Made by a program: the position numbers and the translations under genes
Origin: Flavobacterium sp.
GTDB taxonomy: Bacteria; Bacteroidota; Bacteroidia; Flavobacteriales; Flavobacteriaceae
Assembly: GCF_024642105.1 (NCBI RefSeq)
Contig: NZ_JAHEBT010000053.1
Coordinates: forward strand, 310,001-374,000
Reading direction: 5' to 3'
DNA length: 64,000 nt
Shown: positions 9,386 to 19,200 of the stretch, in pieces
Layout of the letters: every line of letters starts with the position of its first letter
Numbering within the stretch: the stretch's first letter is position 1
The notes under the pieces: generated by a model
The model's database searches: none
Told to the model about the DNA's origin: nothing
The model's input: only the letters and a program-made list of their open reading frames with translations

Positions 9386-10444
9386 TTACAGTTGCATTTT
9401 TTTCAAAATTCCATTGACATCTTGGTCGAAAAAAGCAGGTATTACCTGTTCCATTAACTGCTTTCCAAAATCTTCACTTACTTCTTTAGGGAATTCAGTC
9501 CCAAAAGCAAGAACCGCCACTACCACAATAGCTGCTGGATGAAAGACTTCTACTTCTCTATTTTCACTTGGTAAATAACCATAAAACGGCTCTTCAGGAG
9601 TAGATTGACGCAACGTACAAGCTATTGAATTGGAGCTATCTGGATCCAAATCAACTACAACTCTAAGTTTAGAATCTTTAGCATTCAACAATTCTTGAGA
9701 TACAACCACTGGCTTACCGTTAATTGCAGCATCGGCAATAATGATGTCTGAGACTTTTGTTAACGGTTCTAAATCATTCGAATCCAAATTGTCAATCAAA
9801 GTAAAGATTGCTTGAGCATAATTTTTAGAAAGAAAATCATTTGCTGCTACTTCCTTAATCTTCATCGCTTTTAGTACTACTTTTACTCCTGAAGCGATTT
9901 CATCGGTTCCAACAACCGTAATTTTTAAAGGAGGTAAAACAGGCCGTTTCAAATAAGCAATCAAGCTGTTTTGGTCCAAGAAAGTCGTTACGCTAGGTAA
10001 CTTAAACAGTTCAAATTTGAGTCCGAAGGCGCGAAAAGCATTGTACGCACCAACTATTCCCCTAATTCTTTGGAAACTATTGGCATTGATAACCGACGCA
10101 TAATTATAAATTGTACATTTTTTTTCAAGAGCTAATTGCCTGTATTTTTCATTTTGTTTTTTGTCTAAATCTCCAAAAAACAAATACGTTTTATTCGGAA
10201 TTAATTGATCGACAGGAATTGGATGAATCCCAATCAGCACATCACAATTTGAAATAGTTGTGCTTACTTCTATTTCGTTTGTACTGAATTCTTCATCGTT
10301 AAAAATACGAATAGCAGAAGACTCCACTTTAAATTCTGCTTGTGGATAAACCGATTTCAATTGCTTCAATAGTGCAGGAGAAACTGCGACACGGCGATCT
10401 GATGTATCATTTAATTCTTTTACAATTCCGAATTTCAAACTCAT
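9386..10444 (-). CDS. Alanine dehydrogenase/PNT-family NAD(P)-binding protein
   Basis: This 352-residue protein has the N-terminal fold of alanine dehydrogenase and transhydrogenase alpha subunits: FGIVKE near the start, RRVAVSP (the substrate-contact segment) and a middle region LKITVVGTDEIASGVKVVLKAM resembling a degenerate Rossmann loop. The canonical GxGxxG is not clean, so it could be a saccharopine-dehydrogenase-like or diverged member. Its substrate is unassigned. Confidence 0.65.
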   Translation of the reverse strand: MSLKFGIVKELNDTSDRRVAVSPALLKQLKSVYPQAEFKVESSAIRIFNDEEFSTNEIEVSTTISNCDVLIGIHPIPVDQLIPNKTYLFFGDLDKKQNEKYRQLALEKKCTIYNYASVINANSFQRIRGIVGAYNAFRAFGLKFELFKLPSVTTFLDQNSLIAYLKRPVLPPLKITVVGTDEIASGVKVVLKAMKIKEVAANDFLSKNYAQAIFTLIDNLDSNDLEPLTKVSDIIIADAAINGKPVVVSQELLNAKDSKLRVVVDLDPDSSNSIACTLRQSTPEEPFYGYLPSENREVEVFHPAAIVVVAVLAFGTEFPKEVSEDFGKQLMEQVIPAFFDQDVNGILKKMQL

Positions 10445-10632
10445 TATTTTATGTAATTATCTGTTTTCAATTTCCCTTTAGATAGGAGAATCATACAATT
10501 TCAAGATTATTTTTAATTCTAATAAAAATGATACTCATTGACACCCAATTAAATACAATTTTAATAACATTGGGTTGTGGATAAAAAGTTACTGATAATC
10601 GAAAAAAAGCTTCGTAAAAGCGATGGATTCAA

Positions 10633-10640
10633 TATATTTG
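10633..10640 (+). promoter_or_regulatory. Bacteroidota -7 box upstream of the serine hydrolase
   Basis: TATATTTG matches the Bacteroidota consensus TAnnTTTG and lies 23 bases upstream of the ATG at 10663. A weak TTCG stands in place of the -33 TTTG about 20 bases upstream. Confidence 0.5.
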
Positions 10641-10662
10641 TGACTCAAGTACCACTACAAAA

Positions 10663-11865
10663 ATGAATTATTTTAAGAAAGCAAATATACTACAAATACT
10701 GGTTTTATCTCTTGTTTTAAGCTCATGTGGCAAAAACGAAACAGAACCAGATATTAAAGATTCTGAACTTCCGGAGAATGTCTTACCTAAGATGAAACCT
10801 TTTACTAACGAGGAACCCAAACTTAGCGAAGAGTACATCAAAACTACCCGACAAAAAATTGCCCATTTTTACAATAAAAACTGGCCAGGAAAAAGTGCCA
10901 ATGGAGCTTTTTTAGTCGCTAAAAATGGACAAATCATTTTTGAAAAATACGATGGCTTAGCTAATTTTAGTAAAAAAGATTCTATTACGCCTACTACCCC
11001 ATTACACATTGCATCAGTTAGTAAAGTATTAACGGCCACCGCGATTTTAAAATTAGTCAACGCGAAACGATTGGATTTAGATCAAAAAGTGAATTCCATT
11101 TTAAAAGAATTCCCTTTTCCTGAAGTAACCGTTCGAATGTTATTAAACCACCGCAGCGGATTGCGTAATTATGCTTATTTCACCGATAGGAATGATGGTG
11201 TTTGGGATCGACATAACCGACTGACGAATCAAGACATCTTGACACTTTTGGCTACCAAAAATATTGGTCTAGAATCGAGAACCAATACTCGTTTTGCCTA
11301 TTGCAATACCAACTATGCCATGTTAGCCCTCATTATTGAGAAAATCACTAAGAAGAGCTATAAAGAAGCCATGTCCGAAATGATATTTAAGCCACTCGGA
11401 ATGAAAAATACTTTCGTTTTTGATTACGAAAAAGACAAAGACCGTATTGTTCCTTCGTATAAGGCGAACCGAGTAGAAATTGGCAAAGATTATTTAGACA
11501 AAGTATATGGCGACAAGAATATCTATTCTACCGTACGTGATTTATTAAAATTTGATCGTGCTAGAAACAAACCTAGTTTTTTAGAACCTTCGCTGTTAAA
11601 GCAAGTGTACATGGGCTACAGCAACGAACGTAAAGGCAAGAAAAACTACGGCTTGGGTATTCGAATGGTCAACTGGGAAACAGGACAAAACTTTTATTTC
11701 CACAACGGCTGGTGGCACGGTAATACCTCAGCATATATTACGCTGCAAAAAGAACAAGTTACTATTATTGCTTTGTCTAACAAAATGAACAAAAGCACTT
11801 ACAACGTGAAAAAATTAGCACCGCTTTTTGGTGATTATCCTTTTGAAACCGATACGGAAGAATAA
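10663..11865 (+). CDS. Serine hydrolase lipoprotein (class C beta-lactamase fold)
   Basis: This 400-residue protein has a lipoprotein signal (LSLVLSSCGK, lipobox Cys about residue 22). The penicillin-binding/class C beta-lactamase signatures follow in order: SxxK as SVSK (in HIASVSKVLTATAIL), YxN as YCN (in FAYCNTNYAMLALI) and HNG replacing KTG (FHNGWWHG). It is anchored in the periplasm or outer membrane and probably hydrolyses D-Ala peptides or esters; the true substrate is unknown. It lies just upstream of ssrA with its own promoter. Confidence 0.88.
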   Translation: MNYFKKANILQILVLSLVLSSCGKNETEPDIKDSELPENVLPKMKPFTNEEPKLSEEYIKTTRQKIAHFYNKNWPGKSANGAFLVAKNGQIIFEKYDGLANFSKKDSITPTTPLHIASVSKVLTATAILKLVNAKRLDLDQKVNSILKEFPFPEVTVRMLLNHRSGLRNYAYFTDRNDGVWDRHNRLTNQDILTLLATKNIGLESRTNTRFAYCNTNYAMLALIIEKITKKSYKEAMSEMIFKPLGMKNTFVFDYEKDKDRIVPSYKANRVEIGKDYLDKVYGDKNIYSTVRDLLKFDRARNKPSFLEPSLLKQVYMGYSNERKGKKNYGLGIRMVNWETGQNFYFHNGWWHGNTSAYITLQKEQVTIIALSNKMNKSTYNVKKLAPLFGDYPFETDTEE

Positions 11866-11942
11866 TTCGATTTACGATATACGATTTGAAATACCCAAAT
11901 CAATTCGTTTTTATCCCTAAAAAAGATTTACCTTTGCCATTC

Positions 11943-11950
11943 TAATTTTG
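11943..11950 (+). promoter_or_regulatory. Probable -7 box of ssrA
   Basis: TAATTTTG fits TAnnTTTG and lies about 32 bases upstream of the mature tmRNA 5' end, consistent with a short leader removed by RNase P. Confidence 0.55.
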
Positions 11951-11981
11951 GAATGATTATTGACTATTCCTCAATTAATAT

Positions 11982-12375
11982 GGGGTCGACTGGTTTTGAC
12001 AGCAAGTCGAATTGAAAAGTAAGCAGGTCGAGAACTGAAGTAATTCTCGTTAATAAAAGGCTTCACACTTTTTACACGGCGAAGGAAACTACGCTCTTGC
12101 TGCATAATCTGAATTATAGTAAGATTAGCCTCGTCCTACCAGGTAGGAAAGCAGGATTCTCCTCAAAGGCTTTGGTTTATAGCATTTGATCTAGGGGAAT
12201 CGTAAATATAAACCTAGAGCATCGTAAGTTTCGGGCGGTACTTGAAAATTAAGAAACTAAGTGTTTTGTGGCTGTTTCTGGCCTAGCAAGACATCGAAAA
12301 CTCAATCAGGAAATACGCCTGTAGAAAGCTCTTTAGTTGCTTGTTTGGACCCGGGTTCGATTCCCGGCGACTCCA
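11982..12375 (+). ncRNA. ssrA: tmRNA (ssrA)
   Basis: The 5' end GGGGTCGACTGGTTTTGACAG and the 3' T-arm/acceptor (GGGTTCGATTCCCGGCGACTCCA) form the tRNA-like domain; the 7-bp acceptor stem pairs GGGGTCG with CGACTCC. The tag ORF at 12078-12107 reads GEGNYALAA followed by TAA, which fits Bacteroidota tags. The tmRNA rescues stalled ribosomes and tags the products for proteolysis. CCA is not encoded (the 3' end continues CTA). The last ~74 bases also encode, antisense, the C-terminus of the recombinase at 12302-13888, so this is an occupied integration site. Its terminator (12380-12421) belongs to the integrated element. Confidence 0.97.
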
Positions 12376-13888
12376 CTAGAGTGGACAACTCGATTTTTTT
12401 CGATAATTGTCCACTTTTTTCTTTTTCTAACCCCTTGTCTATCTGCAAGATATATCTTAAAACATCATTGATTCTGGTAGTTCGACATTTATTTCCGTCA
12501 AATTCAAATTTTTCAGGAAATATCGAACTTATCAGTTGCTGTTTATCTCTAATGGAAGCGTTTACATAGTGTTCTTTGAGATTGTCAAGTGCATTTATTC
12601 CATTTTTAAGCCAGCTTAAGTACTCACTGTTCACTTGTTTTATATTTTGCAATTCGTCCATCAAATTTAACTTTTGACTGGAGTATCTTGCCATTGTGTC
12701 ACTATACTGCTGATGGTCTATTTTATTATCAACGAGTAAATCTTGTAACTTTTCAATTCTAGCCGACACTTCGTCTAAACTTTTTTGTAAATGAAGTTGT
12801 TTTGACTTTGAATCTTTTGAATCAGTATCAAGTAAATCTTTCACCATGAGATTGTATATTTCACTTGATTCTTTAGTGAAAGTAAAATCCCCTAAAATAC
12901 TTTCAAACGTTTCATTTACTTTATCTACAGGATAACGTTCTTTAGCACAATAATTACAATGATAATAGAAATAATGTCTCCCTGTAGCACTTTTTGAACG
13001 GCTACCTGTCAATTTTTCTCCACATTTCGAACATGAAATTATTCCTCGTAATGGCAACTCACTTCTCATTGATTTATATGCGGGCAGCTTTCTAATTTTA
13101 TTTGATTTTGCCAACATTTGTTGCACTTCCAAAAATAATTTTTCTGATATAATAGCTTCGTGTATTCCATTAACAATCATCATGGGCTCTTCGTCATTTT
13201 TAGGAACAACAATTTTTCCAATATATAACGAATTACGTAGCAACCTAGAAAAATTACTTCGACTAATTTTTGTTCCTTTTTTATAAAGTTCAATTCGTAA
13301 TTCTGCTTGCGATTTACCAATAGCAATCTGATTAAAAATATACTGAACAACTGAGGCATCGTCAGAAGGAATCATAACAGGTTTATTCTGTTGGTCTCTT
13401 GAGTTTTTATAACCAAAGGGAGCTTGCCTACACCATCTTCCCGCTTTCAAAGAGCCTCTAATCCCTCCTCTAATTTTAATTGACCTCCTATCGTTATCAA
13501 TTTCAGGAATCGCTAAAAATATAGCTAGCATTGCTTTATTTTCAGGTATTCTCATATCTATGGGTTGTTCAACCGCTTGAACTTGCACTCCGTACTTTTC
13601 TAATGTGCGTAACATTACTAAAGAATCTGTCAAGTTTCTAGAAAAACGATCCCACGAAGTAATTAACAATATATCGACTGCTCCTTTATTCTTCTTTACA
13701 AATTCTAAAAAACTCTGAAATTGAGGTCTATTAAAATTCTTTGCAGAATGGTCTTCTCTATAGTGCTTTACAATTAAAAGATTATTTCTTTCACAATATC
13801 TAGTGAGTTGTTCAAACTGAACATCCAAACTATATCCCTTAGCTTGTTCATCACTACTTACTCGACACATAATCACAGCTTTTTTCAT
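12302..13888 (-). CDS. Large serine recombinase integrated at ssrA (element A)
   Basis: The product is 528 residues. The N-terminal resolvase domain has catalytic Ser11 in CRVSSDEQ and the conserved segment WDRFSRNL. A recombinase domain, a zinc beta-ribbon with CSKCGEKL and CNYC, and a coiled-coil region (about 360-440) follow, as in phage-type large serine recombinases. It starts at 13888 with ATGA overlap to a 53-aa ORF. The last codons, from about VESPGIEPGSKQATKELS to the end, are antisense to the ssrA 3' end, so the reading frame crosses the attachment site and stops inside the host gene. This is good evidence of site-specific integration at ssrA. It probably integrates and excises element A. 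Confidence 0.9.
   Translation of the reverse strand: MKKAVIMCRVSSDEQAKGYSLDVQFEQLTRYCERNNLLIVKHYREDHSAKNFNRPQFQSFLEFVKKNKGAVDILLITSWDRFSRNLTDSLVMLRTLEKYGVQVQAVEQPIDMRIPENKAMLAIFLAIPEIDNDRRSIKIRGGIRGSLKAGRWCRQAPFGYKNSRDQQNKPVMIPSDDASVVQYIFNQIAIGKSQAELRIELYKKGTKISRSNFSRLLRNSLYIGKIVVPKNDEEPMMIVNGIHEAIISEKLFLEVQQMLAKSNKIRKLPAYKSMRSELPLRGIISCSKCGEKLTGSRSKSATGRHYFYYHCNYCAKERYPVDKVNETFESILGDFTFTKESSEIYNLMVKDLLDTDSKDSKSKQLHLQKSLDEVSARIEKLQDLLVDNKIDHQQYSDTMARYSSQKLNLMDELQNIKQVNSEYLSWLKNGINALDNLKEHYVNASIRDKQQLISSIFPEKFEFDGNKCRTTRINDVLRYILQIDKGLEKEKSGQLSKKIELSTLVESPGIEPGSKQATKELSTGVFPD
12380..12421 (+). terminator. Element-supplied terminator for ssrA, inside the recombinase gene
   Basis: A 9-bp stem (AGTGGACAA at 12380-12388, TTGTCCACT at 12407-12415) is followed by a T-rich tail and begins 5 bases after the mature tmRNA end. 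It lies wholly within the 3' coding part of the antisense recombinase. The integrated element therefore appears to replace the ssrA terminator it displaced. Confidence 0.8.
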
Positions 13889-14046
13889 GCTTTCTGAGTG
13901 TTTTTAATATTACTTACTGTTTGTTTAGCAAGAAGACTCAAAAAAATGATTACTTCTTGAATTTGTTCCTCTGTTAATTCTGGATTTGCTTTTTTTACTA
14001 TCTTTTTATATTTGTCAAATACTTCCACATTATAATTAATGTGCAT
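13885..14046 (-). CDS. 53-aa ORF translationally coupled to the element A recombinase
   Basis: ATG at 14046; the stop TGA overlaps the recombinase ATG (ATGA), a classic translational-coupling arrangement. The peptide is acidic-amphipathic with the segment ELTEEQIQEVIIFLSLLAKQ. A 47-aa ORF in exactly the same position in element B (31031-31174) has a matching LTDQQIKEVLALAEMLA segment. Conservation of position, length, overlap and core motif between two divergent elements supports a real gene. A helical accessory or directionality factor for the recombinase is a reasonable inference, but no function is known to me. Confidence 0.75.
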   Translation of the reverse strand: MHINYNVEVFDKYKKIVKKANPELTEEQIQEVIIFLSLLAKQTVSNIKNTQKA

Positions 14047-14105
14047 CACTTTCGGCTTATCCGATAAGTTTACAGTATATCAATGAATCTGATTTGTTCA
14101 GTATT

Positions 14106-15020
14106 CTACAACTTATGTTTTTTTGTGTTCTCAAAATTTACAATGTTTCCATCTACAGTGTCTATACTAATCGATTGATAGTCCCCTTTTTTAATGTACT
14201 CTAATAAACGACTTTCTAATTGTGCTTTCTTAATTGTTGTAACCTCTACCATTTCTATTTTACCGTTTTTAAAGCGAATTTGAATTGATTTTATATTTTT
14301 ATGCTTTTTACGAATATGTTTTAAAACAGCATGTTCTTCTTTGGTTAAAATTGAAATTGTTCTTGATTCAAAATTATCATCACCTCTTTTTAGAAAATTA
14401 GCAATAATCCTACTCAATGAAACACTTAAATACGTTTGTGTTAATAATGACGACAACTCATTTATTGTATTTTTCAAATGAAATCCTCTAAGTGATTCAG
14501 CCGACATAGGAATACATGCACCTGGAATATCTTTTAAAAACAAAAGAGACCAATCTTCATTAGTAACTATAGCATTAACAACAATAGTATCCAAATAAGT
14601 AATTTCAGCACTTCCATTTAAATCACTTTGGTTTAAATCAAAAGCATTTAGCTTATTGAATGGTTCCTCACCCAATTTTTCTATAAAATTTTCTTTGTCT
14701 TTAGTAACTGATTGCATTAACTCACCAATAGTTATCTCTTCAAATAATCCTTGTTTAATCAATTCAATTTCATCGTAATTAAAACCGTAATTTCTTAATT
14801 CAACTATAATCTTAATCCAAATATATTCAGTATAATTTACCTTTTTCCAGTCGCCTTTATCAGAATCTCCTCCTATTGACAACAAGCCTGAACGTTCCCA
14901 ATTCACAAGGTCAGTATAAATAACATCTAACTCTGTTTTTAAAAAAACTCGTTCTCTAAGTTTGTCATATAAATTCTCTGCTATGTCAGGATTGTTTACA
15001 AAATTTTCTATTGGCTCCAT
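14106..15020 (-). CDS. MerR-like regulatory protein of element A
   Basis: I take the ATG at 15020 (MEPIENFVNN, 304 residues) because the 34 extra residues of the longer frame are low-complexity and run into the promoter. The N-terminal ~120 residues resemble a MerR-type winged helix: VIYTDLVNWERSGLLS, then VNYTEYIWIKIIVELRNYGFNYDEIELIKQ split by a short insertion. The rest is unassigned. Element B carries a protein of similar build at 31254-32228, also upstream of its recombinase. It probably controls the element's genes through the iterons at 15137-15180. The two proteins are highly diverged from each other. Confidence 0.65.
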   Translation of the reverse strand: MEPIENFVNNPDIAENLYDKLRERVFLKTELDVIYTDLVNWERSGLLSIGGDSDKGDWKKVNYTEYIWIKIIVELRNYGFNYDEIELIKQGLFEEITIGELMQSVTKDKENFIEKLGEEPFNKLNAFDLNQSDLNGSAEITYLDTIVVNAIVTNEDWSLLFLKDIPGACIPMSAESLRGFHLKNTINELSSLLTQTYLSVSLSRIIANFLKRGDDNFESRTISILTKEEHAVLKHIRKKHKNIKSIQIRFKNGKIEMVEVTTIKKAQLESRLLEYIKKGDYQSISIDTVDGNIVNFENTKKHKL

Positions 15021-15136
15021 TGTATTTTTTTTCAAATGTAATAATAAGTTTGTTTTATTACAAACTTTAATGTAATTTTGTTTTGGTTTAAAGTAAAAAT
15101 AACTAAAAAAGAAAATTAACACTTAGTCTACATCAG

Positions 15137-15180
15137 GTAAACCCAAAGTAAACAATAGGTAGACCCCAAGTAGACCAAGT
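15137..15180. repeat. Four tandem 11-bp iterons
   Basis: Four head-to-tail 11-bp units starting at 15137, 15148, 15159 and 15170 share the form GTARAC plus five variable bases. One unit equals about one helical turn, so all copies face the same side of the DNA. They lie in the divergent promoter region between the MerR-like gene and the 15208 gene and look like a cooperative operator or small replication iterons. Confidence 0.75.
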
Positions 15181-15207
15181 ATTTACCAAAATTAAAAATA
15201 AATAAAA

Positions 15208-15708
15208 ATGAAAAAAGAAAGTACTCGCAACATGACATTAAGTACAAAAGTTGCACCTGAGCAAAAAGCAGAATATTTAAAAATTGCACAATCTAATAGA
15301 ATCTCGGTTTCTGAATGGGTGGCTAGCATCATTGAAATGAATAAAAATTCATACAATCAATTTGGGGAGCCAACCCAACAAGAAATAATAAAGGACATGA
15401 AGATACGCAAATTGGAACTAGAAATAAACCGATTAGGTGCTAAATTAGAAAGTGCGGATTTTAAAGTTAATTTTGAAATGGAAAGAGGGAATAAAGCAAT
15501 TCATGAAAGAGACAAAACTGAACTTGAAAACAAAAAATTAAAAACCGAAGTAAAACAATTAAAAACAAAAATAATGTTGTTAGAAAGTAATGAAGTTTAT
15601 ATACCTGAATCTATAGTAACTAACAGACCTGTTGACTTTAAATTTTTAACGGCTGGTATTGCTATACTCACAGCAGTCATTGGATTTTCTTTTGGGCAAA
15701 AATTGTAA
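15208..15708 (+). CDS. RHH-like/coiled-coil membrane-tethered protein of element A
   Basis: 166 residues. The N-terminus (TLSTKVAPEQKAEYLKIAQ ... SVSEWVASIIEMNK) looks like a ribbon-helix-helix of the plasmid mobilisation/ParD type. A long Lys/Glu coiled coil covers about residues 60-130, and a single C-terminal hydrophobic helix (FLTAGIAILTAVIGFSFG) precedes the stop. It starts 28 bases after the iterons. A DNA-binding protein tethered to the inner membrane is the simplest reading; the role could be element maintenance or relaxosome-like. Not a recognised named family to me. Confidence 0.6.
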   Translation: MKKESTRNMTLSTKVAPEQKAEYLKIAQSNRISVSEWVASIIEMNKNSYNQFGEPTQQEIIKDMKIRKLELEINRLGAKLESADFKVNFEMERGNKAIHERDKTELENKKLKTEVKQLKTKIMLLESNEVYIPESIVTNRPVDFKFLTAGIAILTAVIGFSFGQKL

Positions 15709-15758
15709 ATACTAGTAATATTGAAGAACTTAAATCTTTGGTTTAGTAAATCTGTTGA

Positions 15759-16259
15759 AAATCCCTTTTTAGCTGCTTTACCGGTTTAGCCTACATAGAT
15801 GTCAAAAACCTAACAAAGTCGCACATAAGCCACGGTATTGATGGAGAACAGTGGATATTTACCCACCGCCAAAAAACAGAAAGCGCCTCAAAAATCCCCA
15901 TACTCCCGGTAACGCAAATGATCATCGACAAATACGACAACCATCCTCAGAGCAACAACGAGGACAAGCTCCTCCCTATTCTATCCAACCAAAAAATGAA
16001 TGCTTATTTAAAAGAAATAGCAGCAATTTGCGAGATCAATAAAGAACTCACCTTTCACATTGCCCGACACACCTTTGCCACAACCGTAACCCTCACTAAC
16101 GGAGTACCCATAGAAAGTGTAAGCAAGATGCTAGGACACAAAAACCTACGCACCACCCAGCACTATGCTAAAGTCTTAGATAGAAAAGTAAGCGAGGACA
16201 TGAAAATACTAAAAGACAAGTTTACAATGAATACGCCTGTAACTAAAGTAAATCTATAA
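15759..16259 (+). pseudogene. C-terminal fragment of a tyrosine recombinase/integrase
   Basis: An open frame from 15759 to the TAA at 16259 encodes the catalytic half of a Bacteroidota phage-type integrase: LFSCFTGLAYIDVKNLT, then HIARHTFATT (His/Arg box), GHKNLRTTQHYAKV (His/Tyr nucleophile). The N-terminal SAM-like domain and first part of the catalytic domain are missing and the frame is closed upstream by a stop at 15756-15758, with no start codon in place. It is a remnant, apparently cut at the junction with element A. It ends 5 bases before the convergent T9SS gene. Confidence 0.85.
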
Positions 16260-16263
16260 ACCA

Positions 16264-19200
16264 CTAGCGTCTCAACGCAAAATGACCCTTGAAAGACCTG
16301 CCGTCCTCTAATTGAATAGAGTACCAATAATCATCTGCAGGAAGCAGTTGTGAAGTATAAGTACCATCCCAACCTTCTGAGGTTGGGTCTAATTGTTTTA
16401 ATAATTTGCCGTAGCGATCATAAATGTAAACAATTGTTTTGTAGTTAAAATTAACATTAACTCCTTTAATATTCCAGTAATCATTATGACCATCACCATT
16501 CGGAGTAAAAAAGCTAGGAATACCCAGTACTGCAACTTCCTTAGAACTAATACCACAACCATTCAAATCTTTAACATACACGGTATGTATACCCGATTTA
16601 ACGGTGTTAAAAACAGACTCTGTTTGATACGGTCCTGAAAGCTCATCCAAGCTATAGACATAATCTCCAGAACCAGTAACCGAAACCGTAATACTATTTT
16701 CCTCTGCCAAATCAATAATCGCAACATTGGTAATCTTAGCAATATCAGAAGCGACTACCGTTATAGTTCTTGTTCTCGAACATGATGTAGAATTAGTAGT
16801 GGTAACTGTATAAATACCAGCTGTATTTACGGTTAGATTATCACTAGTGGCTCCTAAAACGGGTTGCGCATTAAATGTCCAATGATAGGAATAGTTACTA
16901 GCTGCACTTCCATCCAAAATTCCAGCATCAATCACTTTGGTAAAAGTGGGCAAATTACTGCATACCAATTCATCCCCTACCAACGCAATCTTTGGAACTG
17001 GGTGAACTACAAAAGGAATAGCGACACTAGCAGTGCAATTAGTATTCATTGGATTAATAACTTCGGCTGTGACTGTTTGTGAATGCGTTACAAATGGGTT
17101 AGGTAATGGACTTGGTAAAGCCACATTATTCTGGTCAAAATAACGCACTTGCATTCCCGTTTGACCTCCTAAAATGATCTCTTGAAAACCTGTAGTAGTA
17201 AAAGCAAAGGTACCGTCTTGTTGGATAGGATCTAGTTCATCATCACAAACACGAATAGCGTTAGCAGCAATAGGAAAAGCCTCAGGCAAATCGTCCACAA
17301 CAAACTCAATAGTAGTTTCAATGGAACAAGCTTGAGTGGTGGTATTGGTCAAGACTACTCTCAAAGTTTGAGAAGCAGTAAGAAAAGGATTGGGTAACGG
17401 ACTAGACAAAGCCACATTATTTTGGTCAAAATAAGCCACACTCACATTGGTCATTCCGTGTAACAAATTGGTTTGAATACCCGAAGTATCAAAAGAAAAT
17501 TTACCGTCTTGATTGTCATCACAATGCACTATTTTTTGTGGAGTTGCAATAGGAATACGTTCTACTACCAAGTGAACGTGTTTGCCTAATCCCAAACAAG
17601 CATTATCTAATTTACTATCCACACGAACATAAATATCTTGAGAAAAAGGACTGTCTGTATTCGAATAATTAGACGGATTAGGAATAGCGTTTTGCTCTGC
17701 CAAAGCATCATTAAGTGTTTTGAAATAACGTATTTCTAATTGTTGTCCTATTGGAAATAAACTTTGAATTGATGTGCTAACACTACTAAAATCAAATTGA
17801 GAAATTCCATCTGTGTTACTACCTGAAGTAGAATCATCACATTGAGTAAAGGTTTTAGTAACCGAAATAGGAATTTGAGTGGTAGAAACAATCAAGTTCA
17901 ATTCAGCAATTCTAAAACAGCCCAAAGTAGTAGCTACACGCACATACACTTTATCAATACTTGCAACACTATTGGTATAAGCAGTAGGATTGGCTATTGG
18001 ATTAGTATTATTCTGAGCATCGGTTGGAGTTTTAAAATAACTAAATAAAGCGCCTGAATTCAAACTAATTTTCCCTTCGGCTTCTTTCAAATTAAAACGG
18101 CTAAATCCATCCGTATCGTCATCACATTGTTTCAAATCCACTGGACTAATAATTACAGGTAGCCCCAATACTTCAATAGCAATAGAAGTGCTTTCAACAC
18201 AATTCAGATTATCTTTATTGGCCATTTTTACATAAATAATCTCAAAAGGATCTGTGTTCACATACGCAGCAGGATTAGGTATGGATTGCGTTAACGCCGC
18301 ATCTTTATAATAGGAAAGCACAAACTGACTGGCAGATTGTCCATTCAGTATGGAAGTGGCTCTTTGGGTGAGGTCAAACACTACCTTTCTATCAGAATCG
18401 GTGCCAAAACTAGTATCGTCGCATTTTTGTAGCGGTGCAATGGCAGTATTGGCTTTGGGTTTAGGACTATCGAAAACTGCAAGGGTAAAACTACAACTCG
18501 CTTTACATAAGGCATTAGCTAAATTAGCTACCTCAGCAATCAAAGTTTCCGTTTGATACGGTACTGGGTTGCTATAAGCAACTGGATTAGTAATGGGTTT
18601 TTTAGCAGCATAATCAGCAGCATTGGCATAATACGTTACAGAGAACTGGCTTGTATCTTGACCGTTGAGTATAGCAGCGTTTTGAGTAGTCAAATCAAAA
18701 GTGGCAACCCCATCATTGTTAGTATCACAATACGAAATGTTTTGGGGTGTGGTGGCTGTAGGAACTGTTGATATAACTATTTCTTTGGTTTCGGTACTAG
18801 TGCCCTCTGGCGTAGTGATGGTAACCGTAATTGTATAAGTACCTGCGTTAGTATAGGTATGAGTAGGATTCAAACTAGTCGAACTTGCACCATCGCCAAA
18901 ATCCCAATTAGCTGTGTTTACAGTTGCGGTAGTGTTTAATTCAAAAGTAGTTGGGGTACCTAAACATAAATTATTTTCTATAATAATTTGGTTAAAATAA
19001 CTAGCGCAAAAAGAAGGTAATCCATAAAACTGATATCCGTATTTTAAAGGAACTTCTTCAATACGATAATCACAACCTTTACCTAATACATTTGGCTTAT
19101 TTATTACACTTAAAACAGGCGTTCCACCAAAAGCGGTTTGATAGATTTTATTATTTATCCCTAACTGTAAACCTTGAGCGAAAACATCCATTTCTGATAC

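Noticed and set aside
12261..12569. Plus-strand ORF overlapping ssrA and the recombinase end
   Set aside because: It is a shadow frame across the tmRNA 3' domain and terminator, with no domain or start support.
15851..16042. Separate small ORF within the integrase remnant
   Set aside because: It is out of frame with the clear catalytic half of the tyrosine integrase and has no independent features.
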